From the NCBI RefSeq assembly GCF_008698145.1, contig NZ_RZNZ01000007.1, forward strand, positions 122,888 through 160,155: a stretch of 37,268 nt of DNA, written 5' to 3'. The notes beneath the pieces were generated by a model. It searched no databases. It worked only from the letters and a program-made list of their open reading frames with translations, and was not told the DNA's origin. Source of the stretch: Bifidobacterium vespertilionis (GTDB lineage: Bacteria > Actinomycetota > Actinomycetes > Actinomycetales > Bifidobacteriaceae). Made by a program: the position numbers and the translations under genes. The stretch's first letter is position 1, and every line of letters begins with the position of its first letter. This document shows positions 1-7,859 of the stretch, piece by piece.

Positions 1-63
1 CGGATTTGAACCGGTGTTGGCGCCGTGAGAGGGCGTAGTCCTAGACCGCTAGACGATGGGGGC
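1..63 (-). tRNA. tRNA-Glu (anticodon CTC), 3' end cut off by the window edge
   Basis: Read on the minus strand the segment starts GCCCCCA and runs through a typical glutamate tRNA D-arm (GTCTAGCGGTCTAGGAC). The anticodon stem-loop has loop CTCTCAC, which gives anticodon CTC (plus positions 27-29, gag). The T-loop start GGTTCAAATCCG reaches position 1, so the acceptor 3' strand and CCA region lie outside the window. The order of arms and sequence closely follow bacterial tRNA-Glu. It lies downstream of the glutamyl-tRNA synthetase locus on the same strand. Confidence 0.93.
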
Positions 64-298
64 ATATTCAGTTTTCACCGGTCGCACGGACAACCGCGCA
101 ACGGAGATTTAATTTACGGGAAAGTCAAGCATCTGGCAAATCACGGCGAGTCGCGCGGAATATCAACGTTTTGGAAATCATGTGACCAACCGCCCAAATC
201 GCCTCTGCCAAATCGCCCCCACGCACACAAATCGAGAGGCGATCGCCGGACCATCATCGCCCGGCAATCGCCCCTTGGAACGCGGATCGATCACACGA
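64..298. other. Intergenic stretch with no recognised gene
   Basis: The gap between tRNA-Glu and the gltX tail remnant has only short open frames with no ribosome binding site and no recognisable protein. It may hold the promoter of the minus-strand tRNA, but I see no convincing hexamer pair. Confidence 0.5.
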
Positions 299-413
299 TC
301 ACAAGTGCTCGCGCAGCCCCTTGAGACGGGCCAGCGTGATGTCGCGACCCACGATCTCCATGGACTCGAACAGCGGCGGGGACATGCGGCGGCCGGACAT
401 GGCCACGCGCACC
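299..413 (-). pseudogene. Orphan gltX 3'-end fragment (last ~38 codons)
   Basis: On the minus strand this encodes the C-terminus of glutamyl-tRNA synthetase, ending in GLREHL and a TGA stop at 299-301. It matches the end of intact gltX (7830-7944) over about 115 bp with about seven mismatches by eye. The protein changes are conservative (V to M in GRRVSPP; S to R in the final GLSEHL), so it looks like an orthologous tail rather than a decaying copy. Homology stops abruptly near 413, where the sequence switches to a second gltX end in the opposite orientation. I infer that this is the displaced original gltX end left by insertion of the adjacent cassette. Confidence 0.8.
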
Positions 414-688
414 CGCCTCAAGGGTCTGGCCGAGCACCTGTGAACCCCCATTGTCGGCTCCCCTCGGGTGAGGCTGAGGCGTTAAGCAAACAGCCCGGTG
501 GGCTGTCTGTAGCTGAGGGTGAGACGATAGTCGAACCAGTGGGACTGCGGGCATGCCCCGTCCTGAGTTGCGGCTGAGCTGTCACGCGAAGCGTGACTGA
601 GGGGAGTCGAAGGCGGGCATCTATTCACACGGATGCCCGCCTTTGTGCATTCACTCAGAGGAATCGGGTCTTGCCTGCAAATTCATTA
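414..688 (+). repeat. Left arm of the long inverted repeat bounding the sugar cassette
   Basis: Positions 431-688 are the exact reverse complement of 7585-7842: 258 bp with no mismatch or gap that I can find (paired coordinates always sum to 8273). Positions 414-430 continue with a few mismatches. The arm begins on the plus strand with a gltX C-terminus (RLKGLAEHL then TGA at 441-443) and ends on the TAA stop codon of the glycosidase gene (686-688). It holds several hairpins: ACAGCCC/GGGCTGT around 490-506, GTCACGC/GCGTGAC around 581-597, and a terminator-like stem at 610-643. The identity implies recent duplication or continuing gene conversion. Confidence 0.93.
610..643. terminator. Hairpin AAGGCGGGCAT/ATGCCCGCCTT downstream of the glycosidase gene
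   Basis: An 11-bp perfect stem with a 12-base loop lies 43 bp beyond the glycosidase stop. The run of T is short (TTT), so it may work as a terminator from either side or only as an RNA end stabiliser. The same hairpin follows gltX in the right arm (7630-7663). Confidence 0.55.
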
Positions 689-2785
689 GCCTTCCGCGCA
701 GCCCAAGCCCTCATTCTGAATCAGCCGCAGCCACATGGCTAGATGCCAATCCTGATCGTTGACAAGCGGATCAGCCACGTTCGCCGCTCGGCCATCCACA
801 CTGGAGGGGAACACGAACGCGCAGGTGGCGCTGCCATCAGCGTTGTAGTTGGCCATATTTTCTCGCAGAATCGCATCTGCAAGCCGATTGGTTTCCGGCG
901 TATGCAGTTCGGCGGGCAGCCGAACCAGCGCCGTGGCCGTCAATGCGCTCCAGTAGTGCGGGAACACGTCGCCGAACATGCGGTTGATGCCGAACCAGTA
1001 GCCATCCCAGTGCCGAATGCTGATGCCGTACAGTCGGCAATCAGGCTGCGGCCCACCAAAGGAGAGCAGCCAATCCAATCGTTCCTCGACCGCCGCCAGA
1101 TAATCCGCATTGCCGGTGAAACGGTATGCAGAAAGCATCAGATTGACCAGCGGCGCCACCACGGACTGCTCGTAGGCCACTTCGTGCGCAGGCAAATCCT
1201 CTCCCACACTGATGAAGTGGTTGGCGCTAGCCACCACGCGCTTGCGTAACTGGTCGGCTTCATTGGCACGTCCTACCTTATCCAGCAATCGCGACAGATA
1301 TTCCACGGTCTCGCCGTAGCTGATGGACAGGAACCGTTCTCCGCCAAGCTCGTTGAGCCGTTCGAGCAGATCGACGGCCAAATACAGATCCGCCGCATCG
1401 CCAGTGGCGCGATAATGGTCGCAACAGAATTCCACCATCCACGGCACATCATAAAGACGTCCACCGAAGGTCGATTTCGGCTGGGATGAGCCACGCCGCA
1501 TCTCGTAACGATCGTTGATCAGCCAATCCTTGACGAAAGCGAACCAGCGGTCCACAATGCCTTGATAATCCGCACCAAGCCATTCTTGGTTGATGGCCTT
1601 TTGCAGCATTACGGCCATACCGATGCGCTCGGAGCCATCAGTCCAGTCCGGCCAACCGCCATCATCGGCGCGCAAACCGGTTCGGGTATCAACCGGCACA
1701 AAAGCGCCAGACATTGATCCTGGGCGGTCGGCGGCAATCTGATGAGAGGCGATGTAAGCCGCGCGAGAAACCACTGTGTCTTGCAAAGACCGATGGAACA
1801 GCACTTCGGTTTTCGCCGCGTCCGGCCCCGTGCCGATACGCACGTAATACGTGCCCGGCTCGCTGGCGGTCAGATAGTAGCCGCCGTTACTCGCCTCGAT
1901 ATCCAACCCATCCGTGATTGCGCTGACCGGCAGCGGTGTGGCGACATGGATGTGCCGCCCAACCGTTTCCGCGAATGAGGAGAAATGCGCAGGCTCCGGG
2001 TAGTGGGCCAGGAAAGCATCACGGTCGACGTACCAGTCGAGCTCCCAGCTCAACACGTATGATGCCCCCGGCTCAAGCGCAATGGTCGGCTGACCGCCGA
2101 AAGCCTGCGGGTTGCGTGCGTAATCGGTGACCTGCAGCACGATATGACCGCGCACGTCCGAACCGGTGTTCTGATTGCGCGACTCAATCGAGTATCCCGC
2201 AAGCGCCCCCTCGGTGAGCTTCAGGCACAGGCAACGGTTAAACACGTCAGTGCCGCACATCGGTTCGGCAATCACCCATGACCAGCCGCCACCGGTGAAC
2301 ACATGCGCATTGACGCATTCGGCGAGCGCCTGCTTGGCGGAGGGGTACCTGTCGTTGAACGGAGTTTGGATGCCGAGCTCGGTGATGATCAGCGGACGAT
2401 CGGTGATGTTCGTCCATTCGTAGCGCTCGGCGTATTTGGCGCCTCCGGTTCGCGTGACGTTCAGGCGCAATCCGGCCGGGGCCAAATCGTAGGTCTGGAT
2501 CAGAGCGGCACCCCCATCGCCCGCTTGGGTGCGCTCTGCCGCATCCCAATGCGCAGACCCTGCCCCGGTGACTACGAACCCGGCACCCCAATAGTGTTCG
2601 ACAGTATGCCAATCCACAGCTGAATCGATCAGATATTTGCGCGTAGGGTCGGCACTGACAAACCGCATGGGCAGTCCGGTGCAGGGATCGAATTCCACAC
2701 GCCCGTTGTCGGTGTCGATCACGGGCGCGTCCACGGCTTCGGCGGCGACGTCGGTCTCGTTGACCTCGATGGCAAGAACGGTCAT
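686..2785 (-). CDS. Putative glycoside hydrolase with six-hairpin ((alpha/alpha)6) fold, substrate unknown
   Basis: This 699-residue protein has no signal peptide, so it should act on imported oligosaccharides in the cytosol. Roughly residues 20-300 look like a beta-rich N-terminal domain. From about residue 330 a long helical region rich in W, Y, H and acidic residues (for example WPDWTDGSER, RLYDVPWMVEFCCDHY, RHWDGYWFGINRMFGDVFPHYWSA) resembles the (alpha/alpha)6 toroid of six-hairpin glycosidases. I cannot assign a CAZy family or identify catalytic acids. It is the last gene of an ABC-transporter operon, starting 4 bp after the upstream permease, with AAAGG about 9 bases before the ATG. 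That placement suggests it degrades the transported sugar. Its stop codon is the last triplet of the left inverted-repeat arm. Confidence 0.72.
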   Translation of the reverse strand: MTVLAIEVNETDVAAEAVDAPVIDTDNGRVEFDPCTGLPMRFVSADPTRKYLIDSAVDWHTVEHYWGAGFVVTGAGSAHWDAAERTQAGDGGAALIQTYDLAPAGLRLNVTRTGGAKYAERYEWTNITDRPLIITELGIQTPFNDRYPSAKQALAECVNAHVFTGGGWSWVIAEPMCGTDVFNRCLCLKLTEGALAGYSIESRNQNTGSDVRGHIVLQVTDYARNPQAFGGQPTIALEPGASYVLSWELDWYVDRDAFLAHYPEPAHFSSFAETVGRHIHVATPLPVSAITDGLDIEASNGGYYLTASEPGTYYVRIGTGPDAAKTEVLFHRSLQDTVVSRAAYIASHQIAADRPGSMSGAFVPVDTRTGLRADDGGWPDWTDGSERIGMAVMLQKAINQEWLGADYQGIVDRWFAFVKDWLINDRYEMRRGSSQPKSTFGGRLYDVPWMVEFCCDHYRATGDAADLYLAVDLLERLNELGGERFLSISYGETVEYLSRLLDKVGRANEADQLRKRVVASANHFISVGEDLPAHEVAYEQSVVAPLVNLMLSAYRFTGNADYLAAVEERLDWLLSFGGPQPDCRLYGISIRHWDGYWFGINRMFGDVFPHYWSALTATALVRLPAELHTPETNRLADAILRENMANYNADGSATCAFVFPSSVDGRAANVADPLVNDQDWHLAMWLRLIQNEGLGCAEG

Positions 2786-2789
2786 AACA

Positions 2790-3623
2790 TCAACCTTTCA
2801 CAGAGCCGGCCACCAGACCGGAGACGATCCACTTCTGGCAGAACACGAAGAAGATGAACACGGGGAACAGCGCAATCACGGTGATGGCCATGAACAGCGG
2901 CCAGTTGGTGGAGAACTGTTGAACGGCGTTGAACACCTGCAATACCACGGTCTGGTTGTCCTGCGAGGAGAGGAATACGCTCGGGTAGAGGAAGTCGTTC
3001 CACGTGCCCATGACTTGGAACACCACCACGGTGGTCAGAATCGGTTTGATGAGCGGCAGCACGATCTTGAAGTAGATGGTGAACGGGCCGGCGCCATCGA
3101 TTCTGGCGGCTTCAAACAGCTCCTGCGGCAGGGATTTCATGTAGCCCACGATCAGGAAGTAGCAGAACACCGTGCTGCCGAGGTACAGCAGTATCAGGCC
3201 GAGCAGTGAGTCGACGAGTTCCCACGAGGATTCCATCTTGAACAGTGGCAGCAGGGTGGCTTGGGCGGGCACAGCGAAGGCGATCATGAGCACGGAACCG
3301 ACCGCGGCCGTGAACCGCGACTTCTTCTGGATGATGCCGTAGGCGGCCATCGAGCCGAAGAACACCTGCAGGAAGACCGCCGCCACGGTGACGATCACGG
3401 TGTTGACGAACGCCCGGATAATCGTTCCGTCGGCGATTGCCTCGACGTAGTTGCCGCCCACCCATGGGTTCGGCAGACTGAACGGGTTCTTCGTCATGTC
3501 GATCGGGTTTTTGAACGAGCTGACGATGATGTAGTACAGCGGGAACGCGCACAGCAACGCCAATGCCAGAACCACGACGGTCCTGATGATTTTGGCAATC
3601 AGGTTCTTTTTTGACTGGGTCAT
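2790..3623 (-). CDS. Carbohydrate ABC transporter permease, MalG type
   Basis: A 277-residue integral membrane protein with about six hydrophobic segments, the first at residues 12-35 (VVVLALALLCAFPLYYIIVSS). The conserved EAA loop that docks the ATPase is EAARIDGAGPFTIYFKIVLPL near residues 170-190. Family length and C-terminal layout fit CUT1 (MalG-like) permeases that import oligosaccharides. Its ATG overlaps the TGA of the preceding permease (ATGA), so the two are probably translationally coupled and form the heterodimeric channel. No ATPase is encoded in the cassette; in bifidobacteria a shared MsmK-type ATPase commonly serves such systems, which I infer here. Substrate is unknown. Confidence 0.92.
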   Translation of the reverse strand: MTQSKKNLIAKIIRTVVVLALALLCAFPLYYIIVSSFKNPIDMTKNPFSLPNPWVGGNYVEAIADGTIIRAFVNTVIVTVAAVFLQVFFGSMAAYGIIQKKSRFTAAVGSVLMIAFAVPAQATLLPLFKMESSWELVDSLLGLILLYLGSTVFCYFLIVGYMKSLPQELFEAARIDGAGPFTIYFKIVLPLIKPILTTVVVFQVMGTWNDFLYPSVFLSSQDNQTVVLQVFNAVQQFSTNWPLFMAITVIALFPVFIFFVFCQKWIVSGLVAGSVKG

Positions 3624-4558
3624 GCGAATCTCTTTTCAACGGCACCGGAAATGGCCAGCTGCAGGAAGATCACGAGGATGCAGGCCACGGTGAACAGCGT
3701 GGCCAGAGCGGAGCCGAGGCCGTACTGGGACTGGCCGATGCCCCTGAGCAGCAGCGATTGGGTGATGGTATAGGTGGCGTAGCCTGGGCCGCCGCCGGTT
3801 AACGTGTACGGCAGGTCGTAGATCTTGAGGCCGCCGGTCATGAGCAGGAACATGGAGGTCACGATGCCGGGCGTCAGCTGCGGCAGGGTGATATGGACGA
3901 ACTGCTGGAAGGTGCCGGCGCCGTCCACGGTGGCTTGCTCGTACAGGTCTTTGGGGATGTTCTGCAGGAAGGCGATGTACAGGGTGGCGTGCCAGCCGAC
4001 GCCCATCCACACGGCCACGAAGATCACGCAGAACCGCGCCAAGTTGTCTTGGGACAGCCAGCCTATGGGGCCAAGACCGAAGATGGCGAGGAACTTGTTG
4101 GCCACACCCGAACCGAGCGGGGAGAAGATGTACTGCCAGATCAGGCCGATGATGGCCTGCGCGGGCACGGACAGGAAGAAAAACAGCGAGCGCGCGAAGC
4201 CTTGGAACCACATCGCCTTGTTGAGCGTGACAGCTAGCGGGATGGCAAGAACAGTCACGAAGAAGGTGACGCCGAAGGCGTACAGCAGGGTGAAGCCCAC
4301 GCTGCTCAGGAGGGTTGGATCGGAGAATATGGTGGCGTAGTTCTCAAGCCCCACGAAGTTGAAATCGGTGGAGTAGCCGTCGAAGTCGGTGAAGGAGTAG
4401 ACGAACGATTGCAGCAGCGGAATCAGCGTCAGGATGACGAAGATCGCGATAATCGGCAGTAGGAACCAGAACGACGCCATGTTGTCTTTGAACGACGCCG
4501 AGGTCCACCACTTCTTCTGCTTACTCGCCGTTCGGGGCGTTGCGGTGGCAGCGGTCAT
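3620..4558 (-). CDS. Carbohydrate ABC transporter permease, MalF type
   Basis: A 312-residue membrane protein. I chose the ATG at 4558 (MTAATATPRT) over one 19 codons upstream because an AAAGG sits about 9 bases before it. After a basic N-terminal tail the first membrane segment is FWFLLPIIAIFVILTLIPLL. The EAA motif reads EQATVDGAGTFQQFVHITLPQL, and the PYTLTGGGPGYAT segment is typical of CUT1 MalF-like subunits. It follows the binding-protein gene by 227 bp and overlaps the MalG-like gene by 4 bp. It forms the import channel with that partner; the transported sugar cannot be told from sequence. Confidence 0.92.
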   Translation of the reverse strand: MTAATATPRTASKQKKWWTSASFKDNMASFWFLLPIIAIFVILTLIPLLQSFVYSFTDFDGYSTDFNFVGLENYATIFSDPTLLSSVGFTLLYAFGVTFFVTVLAIPLAVTLNKAMWFQGFARSLFFFLSVPAQAIIGLIWQYIFSPLGSGVANKFLAIFGLGPIGWLSQDNLARFCVIFVAVWMGVGWHATLYIAFLQNIPKDLYEQATVDGAGTFQQFVHITLPQLTPGIVTSMFLLMTGGLKIYDLPYTLTGGGPGYATYTITQSLLLRGIGQSQYGLGSALATLFTVACILVIFLQLAISGAVEKRFA

Positions 4559-4620
4559 GAGTAAAGCCTTTGTCTTGGAGTTAGTTGCACAGGAGTATTG
4601 CAGTGTTTGGGACATGGCAA

Positions 4621-4772
4621 GAGCCCCGAACCGGCGGCGAGGAGGAGGATGCCGCCGGTTCGAGGCTCGTGCAGAGTCATCGGTCGCGAGCCTCGCGCAG
4701 GCCGATGGGAATCGCGGGCGTGCGGGAGTAGTCGCACGCCCGGAGTCGATGACGCCGGCCGTTCAGCCGGCG
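4621..4772. promoter_or_regulatory. Cluster of three hairpins between binding-protein and permease genes
   Basis: The gap holds an 11-bp stem GAACCGGCGGC/GCCGCCGGTTC (4628-4638 and 4651-4661) inside an outer GAGCC/GGCTC pair, a 9-bp stem GGGCGTGCG/CGCACGCCC (4716-4724, 4733-4741) and a 7-bp stem CGCCGGC/GCCGGCG (4753-4759, 4766-4772). Such intercistronic structures often leave more binding-protein mRNA than permease mRNA through partial termination or 3'-end protection. No poly-T follows, so protection or processing is more likely than strong termination. Confidence 0.6.
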
Positions 4773-4785
4773 GTTCGAGCCGATG

Positions 4786-6045
4786 TTACTGGACGGAATT
4801 CCAAGTGTCGTCGAGCTTCGCGGCGGCCGCGGCAGGGGTCAGCTTGCCTTGGATGAGCTGCTGCTGGGCGGCGACATCCGCGGAGACCATCGTGGTGGCG
4901 GCCTTGCCCCAGTTGACCCAGTAGAACTTGCTCTTCTGCAGGTAGTCGGTGACGATTTCCTTGAATTCGTCCGGGACTTCGGCGGTGTACTTGCTGGAGA
5001 TCGACTGCGTGCCGGCACCGGCGGTGAAGTCCTTCAGGCCCTGCTCGCTGTTGAGGAATGCCAGGAATTTCTTGGCGGCTTCCTGCTTTTCCTCGGAAGC
5101 CTTGGCGGCGATGGCGAAGCCCTGATCCGGGCCACCGTTAATCCATTGTTCGCTGCTCGGATAGGCCGGGAACGCGGCCACGCCGAAATTGATGCCGGAC
5201 TTACGCAGCGTGTCGAGGTCCCACGGGCCGGAGCGGTAGAGGGCGGTGTTGCCGTTCATGAATTCGGATTTCTCCTGATCACCGTCGATGCCGAGGGTCT
5301 CCTGGCCCAGGATGCCGTCCTCGACCATGCGGTAGTACTGCTTGAACACCGGGGTCCATTCCTTGGAGAACGTGGTTTTGCCGTTCCAAATGTCCTCATC
5401 CATCTGGGTGCTGCCCTCACCTGCGTAGTAGCTGGCAAGCAGTCCGACGAAGATGCCGGAAGGCTGGGTGTTGACGTTGGAGTCGAGCAACGGCGTGACG
5501 CCCATGGACTTCAGCTTCTTGCCCATGTCCAGGAATTCGTCCCAGGTCTTCGGGAATTCGTCGTAACCGGCCTTCTTGAGCAGGTCCTTGTTGTACACGA
5601 TGCCGCCGTACCAAGCGGTGACCGGCATGCCGTAGGTCTTGCCGTCATTCTGGAAGAGGGTGAAGTTGGAGTCGTCAATGCCGTCAAAGAAGTCGGAGCC
5701 GGTCAGGTCGAGGGCTGCGCCAGACTTCATCACGTCAGTGCGGTTATCCATTGTCAGGTTGAAGATGGTCGGCGGTTCGCCGCCAGCCAGACGGGTCTGC
5801 AGGGTCTGCACGTAATCCTTCGAGGTCTGCATTTCGATCTGGATGTTCGGGTTGGCCTCCTCGAAATCATCGATGACCTTGCCGATCTGGGTCTTGTTGA
5901 AGTATGACAGGAACGTCAGTTTCACCTTGCCGTCGGAGTTCCCGCCGGCGGAGTTCCCGCCACACGCGGCCAGCGGAGCCACCAGCAGCGCCGACGCCAC
6001 CGCTGCGCCGACGATCTTGACAATACGTTGTGAGGAAACCTTCAT
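4786..6045 (-). CDS. Extracellular sugar-binding lipoprotein of the ABC importer
   Basis: A 419-residue solute-binding protein. The ATG at 6045 has GGAGA/AGGAG about 7 bases upstream and starts a lipoprotein signal: basic MKVSSQRIVK, a hydrophobic stretch, then lipobox LAAC with the lipidated cysteine near residue 28. A GGNSAGGNS linker follows. The mature part has features of the family 1 oligosaccharide-binding proteins (VKLTFLSYFNKTQIGKVIDDFEEANPNIQIEMQT; GNTALYRSGPWDL; FLAFLNSEQGL). It is the first gene of the operon binding protein, permease, permease, glycosidase. Paired AATACGTATT operators 26-46 bases before its start suggest repression by the divergent LacI protein. The ligand is unknown. 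Confidence 0.93.
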   Translation of the reverse strand: MKVSSQRIVKIVGAAVASALLVAPLAACGGNSAGGNSDGKVKLTFLSYFNKTQIGKVIDDFEEANPNIQIEMQTSKDYVQTLQTRLAGGEPPTIFNLTMDNRTDVMKSGAALDLTGSDFFDGIDDSNFTLFQNDGKTYGMPVTAWYGGIVYNKDLLKKAGYDEFPKTWDEFLDMGKKLKSMGVTPLLDSNVNTQPSGIFVGLLASYYAGEGSTQMDEDIWNGKTTFSKEWTPVFKQYYRMVEDGILGQETLGIDGDQEKSEFMNGNTALYRSGPWDLDTLRKSGINFGVAAFPAYPSSEQWINGGPDQGFAIAAKASEEKQEAAKKFLAFLNSEQGLKDFTAGAGTQSISSKYTAEVPDEFKEIVTDYLQKSKFYWVNWGKAATTMVSADVAAQQQLIQGKLTPAAAAAKLDDTWNSVQ

Positions 6046-6070
6046 CGGTTTCTCCTTTCCTCTTTGATTT

Positions 6071-6091
6071 AATACGTATTGAATACGTATT
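6071..6091. promoter_or_regulatory. Tandem LacI-type operators AATACGTATT x2
   Basis: Two perfect 10-bp palindromes AATACGTATT lie at 6071-6080 and 6082-6091, separated by one G. They are just upstream of the binding-protein ribosome binding site, a typical place for repressor binding. A third near copy (AATACGTATG) lies at 6253-6262. A central CG palindrome is usual for LacI-family sites, and the divergent LacI gene 6452-7501 is the likely binder (inference). Confidence 0.65.
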
Positions 6092-6252
6092 TTTGCGATA
6101 GCACCGGTAGCCCAAAAACGCAAAACGAGACCTGCGGGATTGAGGATGGCCGATATCAGAAGAAGGTACTTTAGGTAACCGGTAAATCACTTGCAGATAC
6201 AGCATTTATAATACTATTGGAGATATCTGCATCAGACCCGACACGCCGAATC

Positions 6253-6262
6253 AATACGTATG
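6253..6262. promoter_or_regulatory. Third AATACGTAT(G) operator copy in the divergent promoter region
   Basis: It matches the tandem pair at 6071-6091 in nine of ten positions and lies 182 bp from it, between the divergent binding-protein and lacI genes. The spacing would allow repressor looping or autoregulation of the regulator. The rest of the 406-bp gap is AT-rich for this genome and probably holds both promoters, but I see no certain -35/-10 pair. Confidence 0.45.
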
Positions 6263-6451
6263 AACCCTGTTGCCGCAACCCAGTCCGCACACCACCTGAA
6301 AGACCCTTCCGAACCCAACCGCCAATCACTCATAGATAAATCGTATTAATATTAACTGCAAGCAGCTCGGCGGCCACGGCCGCCCGCACCGACTAATCTT
6401 ATTCATGCGGCCCGCACACCGCCGCCGGCCACGCGACAGCAAAGGAACATC

Positions 6452-7501
6452 ATGCCCAGGAAATCAACCACCATGACCAAGCCGCCCACCAGCAAGGACG
6501 TTGCCGCCCTGGCAGGGGTATCGCAAAGCACGGTGTCGTTCGTCGTCAACGGCAAGGACGTGGTGGCCGAGGCCACTCGCAAGCGCGTCGAAGAGGCGAT
6601 GCGCAAACTCAACTACCAGCCCAACGCCGGCGCACGCACGCTGCGTACCTCAAAGACCAATATCATCGCCCTGTTCGTGGAGATGAACGAAGTTTCCGAC
6701 GCCAACGAGACCACGCCGTACATCGACGCCATCGTCAAGGCCGCCCGCCAGCGTGATTACGACGTGATTCTGAACACCACGCATGACGGCGTGGCCGCAC
6801 TCAAGCGCATGGCGGGCAAATCCATCTGCGACGGATTCATTCTGATGGATGTGCGTAGTGAAGATCCCCGAGTGCCGATCGCCACCGAACTCAATCTGCC
6901 GGTAGTGCTTGCAGGCCGCACCAACAATCCTATGGGCTTGGACTCGGTTGACGCCGACGGCCGCGTGGCCGCACGACTGGCGGTCGACGAGCTGGCGCAG
7001 ACCGGACACCATCATGTGGCCATGGTCGGGCCTCAGCTCGGCACCGACGTGCACGAGTACAGCTTCGTTGAGGATTACTACACCGCCGCACATGATCGCG
7101 CCATGGAACACGGCATGGAATTCTCCATCGTGCAGCGCCTCGGCGACGGCTGGGACGGCATTGAAAGCACCGCCAACCAGCTGTTGGCGCACGTCGATGA
7201 CCGACTGGGCATCATTGTGCGCCAGCCACGCCCGACCGAATGGTTGCTGCGCACGTTGCGCCGGCATGACGCGATTCCGGGGCGGGACGTTTCCGTGGTG
7301 TCCTATTGTTCCGACTTCGCGGCGGCCTCATTCGAATGGCCAGTCACCAATGTCTCGACCTTGCCGGAACAGCTCTCAGAGCGTGCGGTCGACATCCTCT
7401 TCGACCGATTGAACGGCGACACCGGCGACGCCCATTTCGAGCTGCTGGCCCCCACCACCATCACCCGTCGAAACACCATTATCGATTGGAATGCCCGGTA
7501 G
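6452..7501 (+). CDS. LacI-family transcriptional regulator of the cassette
   Basis: A 349-residue DNA-binding repressor. The N-terminal helix-turn-helix reads TSKDVAALAGVSQSTVSFVVNGKDVVAEATRKRV followed by the hinge region (LNYQPNAGARTLRTSKTN), the classic LacI layout. The remainder is a periplasmic-binding-protein-like effector domain (GFILMDVRSEDPRVP; LPVVLAGRTNNPMGLDSVDADG). AAAGGAA lies 5-6 bases before the ATG at 6452. It is transcribed divergently from the binding-protein operon, with AATACGTATT palindromes in between, so it most likely represses that operon and releases it on binding a sugar. Ligand identity is unknown. Confidence 0.93.
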   Translation: MPRKSTTMTKPPTSKDVAALAGVSQSTVSFVVNGKDVVAEATRKRVEEAMRKLNYQPNAGARTLRTSKTNIIALFVEMNEVSDANETTPYIDAIVKAARQRDYDVILNTTHDGVAALKRMAGKSICDGFILMDVRSEDPRVPIATELNLPVVLAGRTNNPMGLDSVDADGRVAARLAVDELAQTGHHHVAMVGPQLGTDVHEYSFVEDYYTAAHDRAMEHGMEFSIVQRLGDGWDGIESTANQLLAHVDDRLGIIVRQPRPTEWLLRTLRRHDAIPGRDVSVVSYCSDFAAASFEWPVTNVSTLPEQLSERAVDILFDRLNGDTGDAHFELLAPTTITRRNTIIDWNAR

Positions 7502-7584
7502 GCAAAAACCTTGCATTGCAACGATTTCCGCTCGCTACTGATGCATTATCAGGCAATCTGCCGATGGATTTGCATACAACCTAT

Positions 7585-7859
7585 TAATGAATTTGCAGGC
7601 AAGACCCGATTCCTCTGAGTGAATGCACAAAGGCGGGCATCCGTGTGAATAGATGCCCGCCTTCGACTCCCCTCAGTCACGCTTCGCGTGACAGCTCAGC
7701 CGCAACTCAGGACGGGGCATGCCCGCAGTCCCACTGGTTCGACTATCGTCTCACCCTCAGCTACAGACAGCCCACCGGGCTGTTTGCTTAACGCCTCAGC
7801 CTCACCCGAGGGGAGCCGACAATGGGGGTTCACAGGTGCTCGCTCAGCCCCTTGAGACG
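7585..7859 (-). repeat. Right arm of the long inverted repeat
   Basis: Reverse complement of 414-688, exact over 7585-7842. It begins 83 bp after the LacI stop codon and runs through the gltX terminator region into the last codons of gltX (stop at 7830-7832). In this arm the gltX tail joins an intact gene, whereas in the left arm it abuts a displaced remnant. The arm sits outside the two end genes of the cassette, so homologous recombination between arms would flip 689-7584 without breaking a gene. Confidence 0.93.
7630..7663. terminator. Hairpin downstream of gltX
   Basis: AAGGCGGGCAT at 7630-7640 pairs with ATGCCCGCCTT at 7653-7663. It is identical to the hairpin at 610-643 because it lies inside the inverted repeat. 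It could end convergent transcripts from lacI and gltX, but the T-run is short. Confidence 0.55.

Noticed and set aside
414..7859. Composite transposon interpretation of the inverted-repeat cassette
   Set aside because: No transposase or integrase is encoded in or beside it, the arms contain gltX codons rather than an insertion sequence, and no target-site duplication is visible.
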